DNA from: Brevibacillus centrosporus
Lineage (GTDB): Bacteria > Bacillota > Bacilli > Brevibacillales > Brevibacillaceae
Direction of reading: 5' to 3'
NCBI RefSeq assembly: GCF_003710815.1
Contig: NZ_RHHP01000001.1
Coordinates: forward strand, 186,001 to 250,000
Length of the DNA: 64,000 nt
Part shown: piece by piece, positions 50,891 to 59,754 of the stretch
How positions within the stretch are numbered: the first letter of the stretch is position 1
Layout of the letters: every line of letters begins with the position of its first letter
The notes under the pieces: generated by a model
Databases searched by the model: none
Told to the model about the DNA's origin: nothing
The model's input: only the letters and a program-made list of their open reading frames with translations
Translations under genes and position numbers: made by a program

Positions 50891-52123
50891 ATGAAAAGAG
50901 CACTAGCCCTATTTTTATCGGTGATGATGTTCTTGACTGTCGTTCCCTTTGTGAGTGCAGCTAACTCCTCTTTTTCCGATGTCCCGCGCAGTCACTGGGC
51001 ATACAAGGAAATTACGGAGATGGCTGAAAAAGGGATTATCGCCGGGTACGACGACCGAACATTCCGTCCAAACAACAAGGTAACTCGTGCAGAGTTTGCA
51101 AAAATCATGATTGCCGCCGCGGATGTTGACATTGACAAGCGCTCCATTTCGCAAACCTTTAAGGATGTTCCGAAATCCCACTGGGCGTTCTACTATGTAG
51201 AGTACGCCAAGCCTTATCTGACTGGATACAAGTCCGGTTCCACTTACACGTACAAACCAAATGACGTTGCCGTTCGTGAAGATATCGCCGTTGCCCTGGT
51301 TCGCCTGCTTGGCTACGACAAAAAATACAAAGCGGATCTGAACCAGCTGAAAAAATTCCGCGATGATGACGATATTTCTCCAGCCCTACGCAACTACATC
51401 GCCATCGCCATTCAGACCAATCTGATGCAAGGTTCCAACAATTACTTCCGTCCGCAAGATCCGATTACCCGTGCGGAAGCGGCATCCCTGCTCTACCGTG
51501 CTCTGATCGATCGCAATGACGACGATGAAGTCAAGGTGGTTTTCCCTACGCCAGAGGAACCAAAGCCGACACCCATTAGCATCACAGATGATTTCTCTGA
51601 CACCAGCATGAAAAAATGGGATACCGACAATGCAAAAGGCACATGGGGTGTTATCAACAAACAGCTAACAGCCATTACAACGGATAAAAATCTCGATCAC
51701 TTCTTCCTCCCTGTCAAATGGGAAGAGTCGAACAAAGTGACCCATTACGAACTTACAGCAGACGTCAACGTCTCCGGTACACAAGGATTGGGCGGCCTGT
51801 TCTTTAACGGCAAAGACGGCAAAGCAAACGTCGTCTTCGTGCAAAAAGATCGTGTCGTTCTTGGCAAAGTAAACGATGTGAACAATGAGAACATCGATTG
51901 GATCGCTTCTGGCTCCTACAAACTGAAGTCGAGCAACCGATTGAAGGTAGTCGTGAACGGCTCTTCTGTCTCGATTTACATGAACGGACAATTCCTATTC
52001 GGACAGCAGCAGGTAAACCAGGAAGGCACGAAGATCGGTCTGTACCTGCAGCGCGCCGCAACGAAGGAGACACCAAGCAAACTGACGTACCTCGACAACT
52101 TCTCCTTTAAAGAAGTGAAGTAA
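50891..52123 (+). CDS. SLH-domain surface protein with C-terminal lectin-like domain
   Basis: A 410-residue exported protein. A signal peptide (KRALALFLSVMMFLTVVPFVSA, about 2-23; cleavage after SAA or VSA) is followed by three S-layer homology domains: FSDVPRSHWAYKEITEMAEKG (in part FSDVPRSHWAYKEI), FKDVPKSHWAFYYVEYAKPY and the region with NYFRPQDPITRAEAASLLYRAL (in part FRPQDPITRAEAASLL). These bind pyruvylated wall polymer. After a Pro/Glu linker (PTPEEPKPTP, about 222) comes a 185-residue beta-rich domain (DDFSDTSMKKWDTDNAKGTWGV, LGGLFFNGKDGK, LKVVVNGSSVSIYMNGQ) of the concanavalin-like/DUF1080 kind that often binds sugars. ATG 50891 follows GAGGAGG. Confidence 0.88.
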   Translation: MKRALALFLSVMMFLTVVPFVSAANSSFSDVPRSHWAYKEITEMAEKGIIAGYDDRTFRPNNKVTRAEFAKIMIAAADVDIDKRSISQTFKDVPKSHWAFYYVEYAKPYLTGYKSGSTYTYKPNDVAVREDIAVALVRLLGYDKKYKADLNQLKKFRDDDDISPALRNYIAIAIQTNLMQGSNNYFRPQDPITRAEAASLLYRALIDRNDDDEVKVVFPTPEEPKPTPISITDDFSDTSMKKWDTDNAKGTWGVINKQLTAITTDKNLDHFFLPVKWEESNKVTHYELTADVNVSGTQGLGGLFFNGKDGKANVVFVQKDRVVLGKVNDVNNENIDWIASGSYKLKSSNRLKVVVNGSSVSIYMNGQFLFGQQQVNQEGTKIGLYLQRAATKETPSKLTYLDNFSFKEVK

Positions 52124-52138
52124 TTTCATGAGTGCCCC

Positions 52139-52176
52139 GCCCGACACTAGAGCTCGATGGTGTCGGGCATTTTTTC
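52139..52176 (+). terminator. Terminator of the SLH-protein gene
   Basis: GCCCGACAC (52139-52147) pairs perfectly with GTGTCGGGC (52160-52168), then ATTTTTTC. Confidence 0.88.
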
Positions 52177-52356
52177 ACCATGAATCATTTCACAGCAGCT
52201 CCAGTCACTCCGAAGCTCGTCCGTTCTTTACCGATTTTTTACATAATCTTTATCGAAAGCATCTTTTACCACGATAAAAAAAGGGCGTCAAAACCTAGAA
52301 ATGTACTCCGTTCAGTTGTATAATGGTAGCTATTCTTGTTCGATGAGGGGTTTCTT

Positions 52357-53199
52357 ATGTCCATTTCTGTCAATCAGCCGTTTCACTGGATGGATTCCGG
52401 GACTTATCAGGAAAGTCCACTTGAACCGCTAGTTCGAGATGAAGCGTTGGCTGCGAGTTTGCGCGATCCGAACGCATCTGGTGTCATTCACCTTTGGGTA
52501 TATGATCAAGCGCTGTATCTGGGGCGTCGAGACGCGAAATTACCGCACCTGGAGAAGGCTTTGCGCCAATTTGGCAAGGAAGGCTTTGGCTGTGTGCTGC
52601 GCTCTTCTGGAGGGGCCTGTGTGCCATTGGATGCAGGTGTACTGAATGTTGCCTGTTTATTGCCGGATACGACGATCTCGATTGATTCGTTCTTTTCTTT
52701 CGTTGCCCAGCTGCTGCAAGTGGGGCTGCGCGATTTTGGAACCCTTCAATTTGGCGAAGTAGCCGGCTCTTACTGTGCGGGGGAATACGATTTCTCACTC
52801 AAAGGAAAAAAAATTGGTGGAATGGCCCAACGTCGGACGCGGTTTGGCTCGATTCTACAGCTTTGCATTAATGTAGATGAAAGACCACGTGGCGAATGGA
52901 TGGAACGTTTTTATCAAATTGCTGGATTAGACGAAATGGAGAACCACAAGCCCATTCCGCGCATCGATGGGTCGACGGTAGGCAGCATCGCCGGTTTGAC
53001 TGGGAAGCTCGTATCCGTAGAAGATGTGAAGGCACGCCTGCTTTCCACGATTCGTACGGAGTGGCCTGTAACCCCTACTCCGTTTACTTTGCAAAACGAT
53101 CTGCATCAGGACGCCCATGAGCATCTCTCGCAGCGTTTGCATTTGTTTTCGTTTACAGCAAAAGAACTGACTGCATCAGATTGGGTGTTGCCAAAATAA
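52357..53199 (+). CDS. lipL: Lipoyl/octanoyl amidotransferase LipL-like
   Basis: A 280-residue member of the biotin/lipoate ligase fold. The lipoate-family [20 protein letters not shown], in part [13 protein letters not shown], and the segment [24 protein letters not shown], in part [17 protein letters not shown], carry the Cys used by LipL to move octanoyl or lipoyl from GcvH to E2 subunits. Length equals B. subtilis LipL (281). ATG 52357 follows GAGGGG. It would modify the lipoyl domain of PdhC. LipM and true lipoate ligases share the fold, so the exact role is inferred from the SYC motif. Confidence 0.83.
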   Translation: MSISVNQPFHWMDSGTYQESPLEPLVRDEALAASLRDPNASGVIHLWVYDQALYLGRRDAKLPHLEKALRQFGKEGFGCVLRSSGGACVPLDAGVLNVACLLPDTTISIDSFFSFVAQLLQVGLRDFGTLQFGEVAGSYCAGEYDFSLKGKKIGGMAQRRTRFGSILQLCINVDERPRGEWMERFYQIAGLDEMENHKPIPRIDGSTVGSIAGLTGKLVSVEDVKARLLSTIRTEWPVTPTPFTLQNDLHQDAHEHLSQRLHLFSFTAKELTASDWVLPK

Positions 53200-53251
53200 T
53201 GGCTCGATTCAACTGATTTTAGATGCTTTCGGTGAGAATACTGGAGGTCAT

Positions 53252-54394
53252 ATGAATACCAATCGAAAGGGGACGTTTCAGGATCTGAATGCCCTTTTTG
53301 TTTTCGGGGCATGTACGGTCTTGATCATTCACATCCTGGGATTTTTCGTTGAGAATCAAACCGATTACCCTTGGAATGGTGACATTGAAGCGATATCCTT
53401 GATTTTATTGCGCTTTGGACGATCCTTGTTTATCTTTGCAACGGGGATGCTCCTGTTTTACTGGCACCAAAAAAAGCAGATGGACTGGGCAGCCTTTTGG
53501 CGAAAGCGCTGGCGTGTCATTGTTCTTCCTTACATCATTTGGACAGCGATTTTTACTGGTTTTCAGCTGCAGACGATAAATCCCGTTGAATTGGCGGGTC
53601 CGTTCTTTCACAGCTTGTTTACAGGCAGCTCCTTTTACCACCTGTACTATATTCCGTTGTATTTGCAGCTAAACCTGCTGTTTTTCTTGACGAAGCCATG
53701 GATAGAACGCTATTTATCCTTGAAAATGCTCGGCGTGCTGTTCCTAGGACAAATCGGTCTTTACATGCTGTATCAGGCCCTCTTTGTCGATTCCTTGTGG
53801 GCGATTGACTGGTCCGCCAACGCATTTCTCGGACTGATCCAGCACAGCTATGTTGCCGGGCAAAACTACTTCTACATGTACATTTTCACGTTTGCACTCG
53901 GCGCTTATGCGGGTCTGCATGTGGAGGAATGGCGTGCCTGGACTACCCGCCTACGCTTGGTTGCCTACGTCGTAACCATTGTATCGGGTGCAGTGATCAT
54001 GACGAAGTATCTAAATGGCTCCAAGAGCTATGCAGAGAGTCTCAACATCTTTGATCCTCTGTACTTGATCTACACACTGAGCTTCTTGGTTGCCTTTTAC
54101 TCGCTTTCCCGCTATCTTGGGTCTTTGCCTACTCTTGGAGCGTGGCTATCCCGCTTAGCAAAGCAAAATATGGCCATCTACATTGTCCATCCCTTGATCC
54201 TGTTCTTGCTGGAGAGCTACGTGATTTTCCGTCTGGATTGGTCGACTCCGATCCTGATGCTGGCGATGTTCGTCATTACACCGCCCTTGTGCATCTTCTT
54301 GTACGAGCACACATTGATCTCTCACTGGACACGCGGAGGTAGACCGAAACCAAAATCCAAGGCCGTCTACCGTGTGGAAGCTCACAAGGCGTAG
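53252..54394 (+). CDS. Membrane acyltransferase (acyltransferase 3 family)
   Basis: A 380-residue integral membrane protein with about ten hydrophobic helices, of the acyltransferase-3 / IcaC-YfiQ group that transfers acyl groups to surface glycans. The N-terminal FGACTVLIIHILGFF has the His of the first helix, RFGRSLFIFATGMLLFY the second signature, and QNMAIYIVHPLILFL is the usual last motif. ATG 53252 follows TGGAGGT. It lies 52 bases after lipL on the same strand, without an evident functional link. Substrate unknown. Confidence 0.82.
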   Translation: MNTNRKGTFQDLNALFVFGACTVLIIHILGFFVENQTDYPWNGDIEAISLILLRFGRSLFIFATGMLLFYWHQKKQMDWAAFWRKRWRVIVLPYIIWTAIFTGFQLQTINPVELAGPFFHSLFTGSSFYHLYYIPLYLQLNLLFFLTKPWIERYLSLKMLGVLFLGQIGLYMLYQALFVDSLWAIDWSANAFLGLIQHSYVAGQNYFYMYIFTFALGAYAGLHVEEWRAWTTRLRLVAYVVTIVSGAVIMTKYLNGSKSYAESLNIFDPLYLIYTLSFLVAFYSLSRYLGSLPTLGAWLSRLAKQNMAIYIVHPLILFLLESYVIFRLDWSTPILMLAMFVITPPLCIFLYEHTLISHWTRGGRPKPKSKAVYRVEAHKA

Positions 54395-54488
54395 AACTAG
54401 CCCCCTTTCCTTCAAACTCCTAATGTAAAAAGGCAAGTGATCTTGCATACTACTAATAGGGACAATTGTTCCACACCTCGATTCATTA

Positions 54489-54519
54489 CCCGGCAAAACT
54501 GCCGGGCTTTTTCTTTTTT
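54489..54519 (+). terminator. Terminator of the acyltransferase gene
   Basis: CCCGGCA (54489-54495) pairs with TGCCGGG (54500-54506) and CTTTTTCTTTTTT follows. Confidence 0.85.
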
Positions 54520-54612
54520 CAGCCCTACCACTGGCAAGCTGCTTACGGTATCATAGAAGAGAACCACTGGCAGCGTTACTGCCATAGACAAAAGAAGAGG
54601 TGGTGGATCCAG

Positions 54613-55089
54613 ATGAACCAGGATATCCCATTGTTACATACACCCATTAAAGATCTCATCATTGCTTCCACAAAAGTCGCTCACGTACAATTGGGCAACT
54701 CTCTTGAGCATGCCTTGCTCGTGCTCATCAAGTCAGGCTATTCCGCTATTCCCGTATTGGATCTCCAGTATCGTTTGCACGGTTTAATCAGCACAAACAT
54801 GATCATGAATAAAGCATTAGGTTTAGAACGATTTGAAACGGAAAAAATGTCCGAACATACGGTAGATGAAGTCATGGAAACCAAGATCGCCCGGTTGAAG
54901 TACACGGATGATTTTCTAAAGGCTTTGGAGGTCTCCATCAATCACCCGTTTATCTGCATTGAAGATGATGAGCACTATTTCCAAGGTATCCTTACACGGA
55001 AATCGATCTTGGCACTCGCTTATCGCCATTTCCGCAACCTGCCCTTCACGACACTGGCCGACCATCAGCCGACCTCTCCTGCAGAATAA
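54613..55089 (+). CDS. cbpB: Cyclic-di-AMP-binding CBS protein CbpB/DarB
   Basis: A 158-residue protein with two CBS domains. KVAHVQLGNSLEHALLVLIKSGYSAIPVLD, in part NSLEHALLVLIKSGYSAIP, RLHGLISTNMIMN and DEVMETKIARLKYTDDFL closely follow B. subtilis DarB (YkuL). In the absence of c-di-AMP, DarB stimulates the (p)ppGpp synthetase Rel and pyruvate carboxylase. ATG 54613 follows AGAGGTGG; upstream in-frame ATGs cross the preceding terminator. Monocistronic. Confidence 0.9.
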   Translation: MNQDIPLLHTPIKDLIIASTKVAHVQLGNSLEHALLVLIKSGYSAIPVLDLQYRLHGLISTNMIMNKALGLERFETEKMSEHTVDEVMETKIARLKYTDDFLKALEVSINHPFICIEDDEHYFQGILTRKSILALAYRHFRNLPFTTLADHQPTSPAE

Positions 55090-55094
55090 CAGCA

Positions 55095-55128
55095 AAAAGA
55101 ACGGATGCATTTGCTCCCGTTCTTTTTT
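55095..55128. terminator. Bidirectional terminator after cbpB
   Basis: AAAAGAACGG (55095-55104) pairs with CCGTTCTTTT (55117-55126), with A- and T-runs on both sides. Confidence 0.85.
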
Positions 55129-55141
55129 AGTTCCTGTTTTA

Positions 55142-56221
55142 TCAAGCAAGCTGCTGCTTCCCTTTCTTCCCTTCATGGATCAAGGTGTGCGCGTATTCCA
55201 TGGGGTGCCGGTATGTCCTCTTGAACATGGCCTTCTCCCCCGCTTTGTAAAAGGAGTAACGCTGATCTCTGACGTTTACCTCGATCAGAAACGGATTCCC
55301 TTTGTCATCAATCCCCATATCCATGCCTAAGTCCGCCAGAGAGGGAAAATGCTGGCCGTACTGTTTGGCAATCTCGATAGCGGCCTCCGTGATGCGCTCC
55401 ATCGTCTCTAGCTGTTCATCTGCGGTAAATGTCGCTGCGATCGCGGTGGTTAATGGAACGGCCCTGCCTCCACGAGACAGGTTGCTCAGCTTGTTTTTCT
55501 GGTTGGCAACCTTTGCGACCATTCCGCTAACTGTCCATTCCCGTTCTCCATTTTTCTGGACCGATACTCGAATGTCAAAGGTCTTTCCTTCATATCTCGC
55601 CAAATGAATGCCTTGCTGAATGAGAAATCGCCTTCCTGCCACCCATTTGCGGACAGTGCGCAATAGCTTTGGCAACGCCATCGTGCTTCTTTTCTTCGAG
55701 GCAATAAAATGATACTCGTTTCCGTGCTTTTCAATGCGCGCCACACCGATCCCTACTGAACCGATGGACGGCTTTACATAAACGATTCGGTATTTCTCCA
55801 GAAACACACGGAGCTGCTCCGCCGAGTAAGGTACGGTGTGGGGTAAATATTTGCGGATGCTCGGATTTTTCCACAGCATCTGATGAACCTTGCGTTTATC
55901 CCGCACAACCAGGCCATTAAAAACGGTCTTCTTTCGACTTAACCGCTGAATCACTGCCCGTGCGCGGCCATCGCCAGTTAGGACTCGATTGTGAATGACA
56001 CGTGGGATCTGAACCAGACGGGGGACTAGCCGATTCCCATTCCAAAAATACCCATGTACTTTTTCATCTCCAGCCAGCACATGAAACGGATGAAAGAAGA
56101 CTGGTTCCATGTCCAGTTCTTTTCCGATTTCGACATAATAAGGCAAACGCTCGTATGACTTGTCTCCTTTGATTCCTTTCTGCATGATGCCCCAATCCAA
56201 CATAATGCCGATTCTCTTCAC
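55142..56221 (-). CDS. YheC/YheD-type ATP-grasp spore-coat-associated protein
   Basis: A 359-residue protein of the YheC/YheD family, endospore coat-associated, with an ATP-grasp fold. Segments are VKPSIGSVGIGVARIEKHGNEY, in part KPSIGSVGIGVARI (ATP-grasp start), FLIQQGIHLARYEGKTFDIRV, in part FLIQQGIHLARYEGKTFDIR, GMVAKVANQKNKLSNLSRGG and the metal-binding FPSLADLGMDMGIDDKGNPFLIEVNVRD, in part LGMDMGIDDKGNPFLIEVN. GTG 56221 is preferred because AGGGGGAT lies upstream and the product then starts VKRIGIML. Single gene. The reaction catalysed by the family is not known to me. Confidence 0.8.
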   Translation of the reverse strand: MKRIGIMLDWGIMQKGIKGDKSYERLPYYVEIGKELDMEPVFFHPFHVLAGDEKVHGYFWNGNRLVPRLVQIPRVIHNRVLTGDGRARAVIQRLSRKKTVFNGLVVRDKRKVHQMLWKNPSIRKYLPHTVPYSAEQLRVFLEKYRIVYVKPSIGSVGIGVARIEKHGNEYHFIASKKRSTMALPKLLRTVRKWVAGRRFLIQQGIHLARYEGKTFDIRVSVQKNGEREWTVSGMVAKVANQKNKLSNLSRGGRAVPLTTAIAATFTADEQLETMERITEAAIEIAKQYGQHFPSLADLGMDMGIDDKGNPFLIEVNVRDQRYSFYKAGEKAMFKRTYRHPMEYAHTLIHEGKKGKQQLA

Positions 56222-56395
56222 ATAGATCCCCCTTGCTGCGTTCCTCAACATAAGGTATGTGCCTTGAACCCTTGGGGCGTGCCTATTTTTCACGCGACTA
56301 GCCTTCGTTGGCATCGCTGATTCTGACAGAATTCTTGGTTCCCTTGATTTCTCTGTCGCAATCTGCGCTTGCCCGGGAAAAGAGCCTAACTTTTC

Positions 56396-56956
56396 CTATT
56401 CTCCCCTACGCTCAACCGCGAGCAAGAAAGGCGCCTGATTCTGTTGGTTTATGTACTGGTATTTCAACACCAAATAGTCCATCTGACTCAGCGTTTGACA
56501 AAAGGATTCAACTGCGTCCTTTTCCACCTGTCCTGCGGAGTGTCCCCAATAGATCATGACTGTCATGATGCCACCGGGACGCAGCAGCTTCAGACCAGAT
56601 TCGATGGCCCGAATCGTACTTGCCGCTTGCGTCGTGATTTCCTTATCCCCACCTGGCAGATATCCCAGATTGAACATGATGGCTCCTACTTGCTCTTGCA
56701 AAGACTGAATCTCTTCGTGACTGACAAGCCGCATTTCTACGCGATCAGCTACTCCCTCGCGAACCAGGCGCTCTTTCGTTTTTTCCATCGCCAACGGCTG
56801 AATATCAAAAGCGATGACTCTGCCGCTCTCTTGAACGAGCTGGGCGAGAAACAACGTGTCATTGCCGTTTCCCATCGTTGCATCAATGACCGTTTCTCCT
56901 GCGCGAACCCTCTCTTTTATCAATGCTCGCGCTACCTCCAATACATTTGGAAACAT
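56396..56956 (-). CDS. mnmM: tRNA mnm5s2U34 methyltransferase MnmM (YtqB family)
   Basis: A 186-residue SAM methyltransferase of the YtqB/rRNA-methylase-like group; B. subtilis YtqB was shown to be MnmM, finishing mnm5s2U34 in tRNA. Motif I is VIDATMGNGNDTLFLAQL (about 23-40), followed by VIAFDIQPLAMEKT, IMFNLGYLPGGDKEITT (with the family's NLGYLPGGDK) and GGIMTVMIYWGHSAG. ATG 56956 follows AAGGAG. It starts 36 bases after the MBL-fold gene on the same strand, so they may be cotranscribed. Confidence 0.87.
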   Translation of the reverse strand: MFPNVLEVARALIKERVRAGETVIDATMGNGNDTLFLAQLVQESGRVIAFDIQPLAMEKTKERLVREGVADRVEMRLVSHEEIQSLQEQVGAIMFNLGYLPGGDKEITTQAASTIRAIESGLKLLRPGGIMTVMIYWGHSAGQVEKDAVESFCQTLSQMDYLVLKYQYINQQNQAPFLLAVERRGE

Positions 56957-56992
56957 GTTGGCATTCTCCTTACTATGTGGTTTCCGCTTAAA

Positions 56993-57742
56993 CTACAAAT
57001 GAATCTGCAACCCGATCTCTGCAACTTGGCAGTTCCCTGCTGTATAGCCTGCCGCTTGACGGCGGACCTCCGCAGGATCATACCCATGGTAGAGATGGGT
57101 GAGCAAGAGTGAACCGCAGCGGTGACTTTCTGCTACCTCCGCTGCCTGCCGTACGGATAAATGTCCGTTCGGTTTTTGTGGCAAATTGTGGTCCAAATAG
57201 GTACCTTCCCCTATAAACAAATTCGCTTCTTCGAGAAACGCTCCCCACGGCGTGCCAGGACCACTGTCTGCCCCATAGACAAGAACCTTTCCTCCACACT
57301 CCAGACGCATAGCGTAGCACGGGTCACCATCGCCATGATCGGTTCTCAAAAATCGCACGTGAAGATCTCCCAGCGTCACAGATGCTTGCTCGTCAATTGG
57401 CTGAAATGCTGTGGCTGCCCGGTATGTCAGCGACTGTACATTTTGGACAGGCGTATTCGGTGCGTAGATAGGCAAAGGCTTTTGAGGGTCCCTTTCTCCA
57501 AACAGCTGATGAACCATCAATCCATATTGAAGCACACCCAAATCGGCAACATGATCGTGATGATAATGAGAGAGGAACAACGCATCCAGCTCATAGATCG
57601 GGTAATGCCTCCCGAGATTGGCCAGCACACCGCTTCCGCAGTCAAGCAGAATTCGCAGCTGGTCGGTTTCAACGAGGTACCCAGGGGTAGCCCCTCCAGG
57701 TCCGGGATAAGGAGATTGATAACCCAAGACAGTAACGCGCAT
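56993..57742 (-). CDS. MBL-fold metallo-hydrolase
   Basis: A 249-residue metallo-beta-lactamase-fold hydrolase, RNase Z/YhfI-like. It opens with RVTVLGYQSPYPGPGGATPGYLVE, in part YPGPGGATPGYLVE, and holds the metal site SHYHHDHVADLG (HxHxDH, about 57), RTDHGDGDPCYAMR, GADSGPGTPW and LLTHLYHGYDP. The start is ATG 57742, with AGGAG upstream. It is divergent from the YkvI-type gene 53 bases away. RNase Z proper has a longer exosite arm, which is not seen here, so a phosphodiesterase or related role is more likely. Confidence 0.82.
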   Translation of the reverse strand: MRVTVLGYQSPYPGPGGATPGYLVETDQLRILLDCGSGVLANLGRHYPIYELDALFLSHYHHDHVADLGVLQYGLMVHQLFGERDPQKPLPIYAPNTPVQNVQSLTYRAATAFQPIDEQASVTLGDLHVRFLRTDHGDGDPCYAMRLECGGKVLVYGADSGPGTPWGAFLEEANLFIGEGTYLDHNLPQKPNGHLSVRQAAEVAESHRCGSLLLTHLYHGYDPAEVRRQAAGYTAGNCQVAEIGLQIHL

Positions 57743-57795
57743 ATTCGGATCACTCCTATTCATAGGATGGAATAAGGTGGGACAGGAGGTCTGAG

Positions 57796-58836
57796 ATGCA
57801 AGGATCATGGAGAACCGCATGGCAGATCGCTTTTACGTACATCGGGACCGTCGTGGGAGCCGGTTTTGCCTCTGGCAGGGAAATCGTAGAATTCTTTGTT
57901 CAATATGGAACACAAGGCCTGGTTGGAATCTTGCTCGCGACCGCCCTTTTCATATGGGCTGGTATACGTGTTATGTTGATTTCCTACCGAATTCAGGCCA
58001 ATTCCTACCAGGATGTGAGTACGTATTTATTTGGGCATCCATTTGGAACGGTCTTTAACAGCTTGCTATTAACCGTATTGTTTGGAACGACATCTGTCAT
58101 GCTTGCCGCGACAGGAGCGATCTTCTGGGAATCGTTTCAGCTTCCTTCGCAGGTCGGCATCTGGATCAGTATGCTGATGATTTTCTTCGCCACCCGCAAA
58201 GGGCTTTTTGCCATTCATCGAGTAAACAGTATTTTCGTACCGACTCTGATCGCTTTCACCTTTCTCGTATTTCTTTACACGAAACCATGGGCAGACCCAA
58301 TTATGATCGCAGAATCGACTCGGCCATTTGCCTGGTTAAGCTCTCCCTTTTATTATGTTGCCTTAAACGTAACACTTACACAAGCAGTACTTGTACCGAT
58401 TGGACGTCAAAGTTCAAGTGAGAAGCCGCTAGTGGCAGGTGGGGTCATTGGGGGGCTTGGAATTGGCCTCTTGCTCATTCTCGCTTTTGCTTCTTTGTCA
58501 TCGAGAATGCCGGGCATACAACACGCGGAAATGCCGATGATTGCCTTGCTGCAAGGTGTAGGGCGCGGCATTCCTCTACTCTTTTCCTTGCTGGTATACG
58601 CGGAAATTTTCTCTACTCTCGTTGCCAACGTCTTCGGTCTGGCGGAACAGCTTCGACTTGTGACTCGTCTGCGAGGACCGACTATTCTTCTAGGAATCCT
58701 CGCGATCAGCTATTTCATCAGCTTTGTTGGCTTCAGCTCCCTTCTCCGCTTCCTCTACCCGCTATTTGGACAGCTCGTCGTCTTTTTCCTCGTGATGCTT
58801 TTTTACCGACAATGGCGCGGCAAAACACTTCCTTAA
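57796..58836 (+). CDS. YkvI-family membrane transporter
   Basis: A 346-residue membrane protein with about ten hydrophobic helices. The start WQIAFTYIGTVVGAGFASGREIVEFF, in part YIGTVVGAGFASGRE, is the YkvI signature and resembles the first helix of APC-superfamily (LeuT-fold) transporters, with an unwound GAGFASG. ATG 57796 follows AGGAGGT. It has its own terminator. The substrate is unknown; amino acids are the usual cargo of the superfamily. Confidence 0.83.
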   Translation: MQGSWRTAWQIAFTYIGTVVGAGFASGREIVEFFVQYGTQGLVGILLATALFIWAGIRVMLISYRIQANSYQDVSTYLFGHPFGTVFNSLLLTVLFGTTSVMLAATGAIFWESFQLPSQVGIWISMLMIFFATRKGLFAIHRVNSIFVPTLIAFTFLVFLYTKPWADPIMIAESTRPFAWLSSPFYYVALNVTLTQAVLVPIGRQSSSEKPLVAGGVIGGLGIGLLLILAFASLSSRMPGIQHAEMPMIALLQGVGRGIPLLFSLLVYAEIFSTLVANVFGLAEQLRLVTRLRGPTILLGILAISYFISFVGFSSLLRFLYPLFGQLVVFFLVMLFYRQWRGKTLP

Positions 58837-58847
58837 CAAGAACACAA

Positions 58848-58877
58848 AAAAACCTCTCCCGGAAAGGAGAGGTTTTT
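58848..58877. terminator. Bidirectional terminator between ykvI-like and korB
   Basis: AAAACCTCTCC (58849-58859) pairs perfectly with GGAGAGGTTTT (58866-58876), flanked by A- and T-runs. Confidence 0.88.
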
Positions 58878-58887
58878 CATCGAAACC

Positions 58888-59754
58888 TTATGCAAATTCT
58901 GCAACCAGTTTCGCGAAGTCTTCTTCAGACAAGCGAATGTCTTGGTTTGCCAAGCCTTCTTCTTTGAATCCTTTTACGAGGGACTCATAAGATTTTTGCT
59001 CGGTGTTTTGGTAGATCAGACCAGTGATCAGACCTTTGTATTGCATAGAAGTGGACATTGCTTTGATTCGGTCATGAGGATCGTAGCCTTCGATTGTATC
59101 AACTGGTACGATGTTCTCTTTGAACCAATCGTAAGTGTTCACTTTGTTGTAAGTTACACAAGGGCTGAATACGTTGATCAGGGAGAAGCCTTCGTGTTGG
59201 ATACCTTTTTCGATCAGCTCAGTCAAGCCTTTCAGATCGCTGGAGAACGATTGGGCAACAAAGGTTGCGCCAACGGACAACGCCAGTTCCACTGGAGAAA
59301 TGGAAGACTCGATGGAACCGCCTGGTGTAGACTTGGTCACGAAACCAGTCGCGGAACGCGGAGAGGTTTGACCTTTTGTCAGACCATAGATTTGGTTATC
59401 CATTACGATGTACGTGATGTTCATGTTACGACGGATAGCATGTACAGTGTGACCCATACCGATTGCGAAACCGTCACCGTCGCCACCTGCAGCAAGTACA
59501 GTCAGCTCACGGTTCGCCATTTTCACACCTTGTGCGATTGGCAAGGAACGTCCGTGAATACCGTGGAGACCATAGCAGTTGATGTAACCGGAAATACGAC
59601 CGGAACAACCGATACCAGAGATAAGTGCCAGATTTTCAGGCTCCAAGCCTACATTCGCTGCAGCACGTTGAATCGCTGCTTGAATGGAGAAGTCACCACA
59701 GCCTGGGCACCAGTTTGGCTTAACGTTATTTCGAAACTCTTTCATAGTCGCCAT
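58888..59754 (-). CDS. korB: 2-oxoacid:ferredoxin oxidoreductase, beta subunit
   Basis: A 288-residue thiamine-diphosphate subunit. WCPGCGDFSIQAAIQ (about 16-30) contains the first Cys pair, SGIGCSGRISGYINCYGLHG, in part GIGCSGRISGYINCYG, and GGDGDGFAIGMGHTVHAIRR, in part GGDGDGFAIGMGH, bind cofactor and magnesium, and DNQIYGLTKGQTSPRS follows. With the alpha subunit it oxidises a 2-oxoacid, most likely 2-oxoglutarate, with ferredoxin as acceptor, forming CoA thioester. ATG 59754 has AAGGAG upstream and overlaps the end of korA by 29 bases, so translation is coupled. Confidence 0.9.
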   Translation of the reverse strand: MATMKEFRNNVKPNWCPGCGDFSIQAAIQRAAANVGLEPENLALISGIGCSGRISGYINCYGLHGIHGRSLPIAQGVKMANRELTVLAAGGDGDGFAIGMGHTVHAIRRNMNITYIVMDNQIYGLTKGQTSPRSATGFVTKSTPGGSIESSISPVELALSVGATFVAQSFSSDLKGLTELIEKGIQHEGFSLINVFSPCVTYNKVNTYDWFKENIVPVDTIEGYDPHDRIKAMSTSMQYKGLITGLIYQNTEQKSYESLVKGFKEEGLANQDIRLSEEDFAKLVAEFA

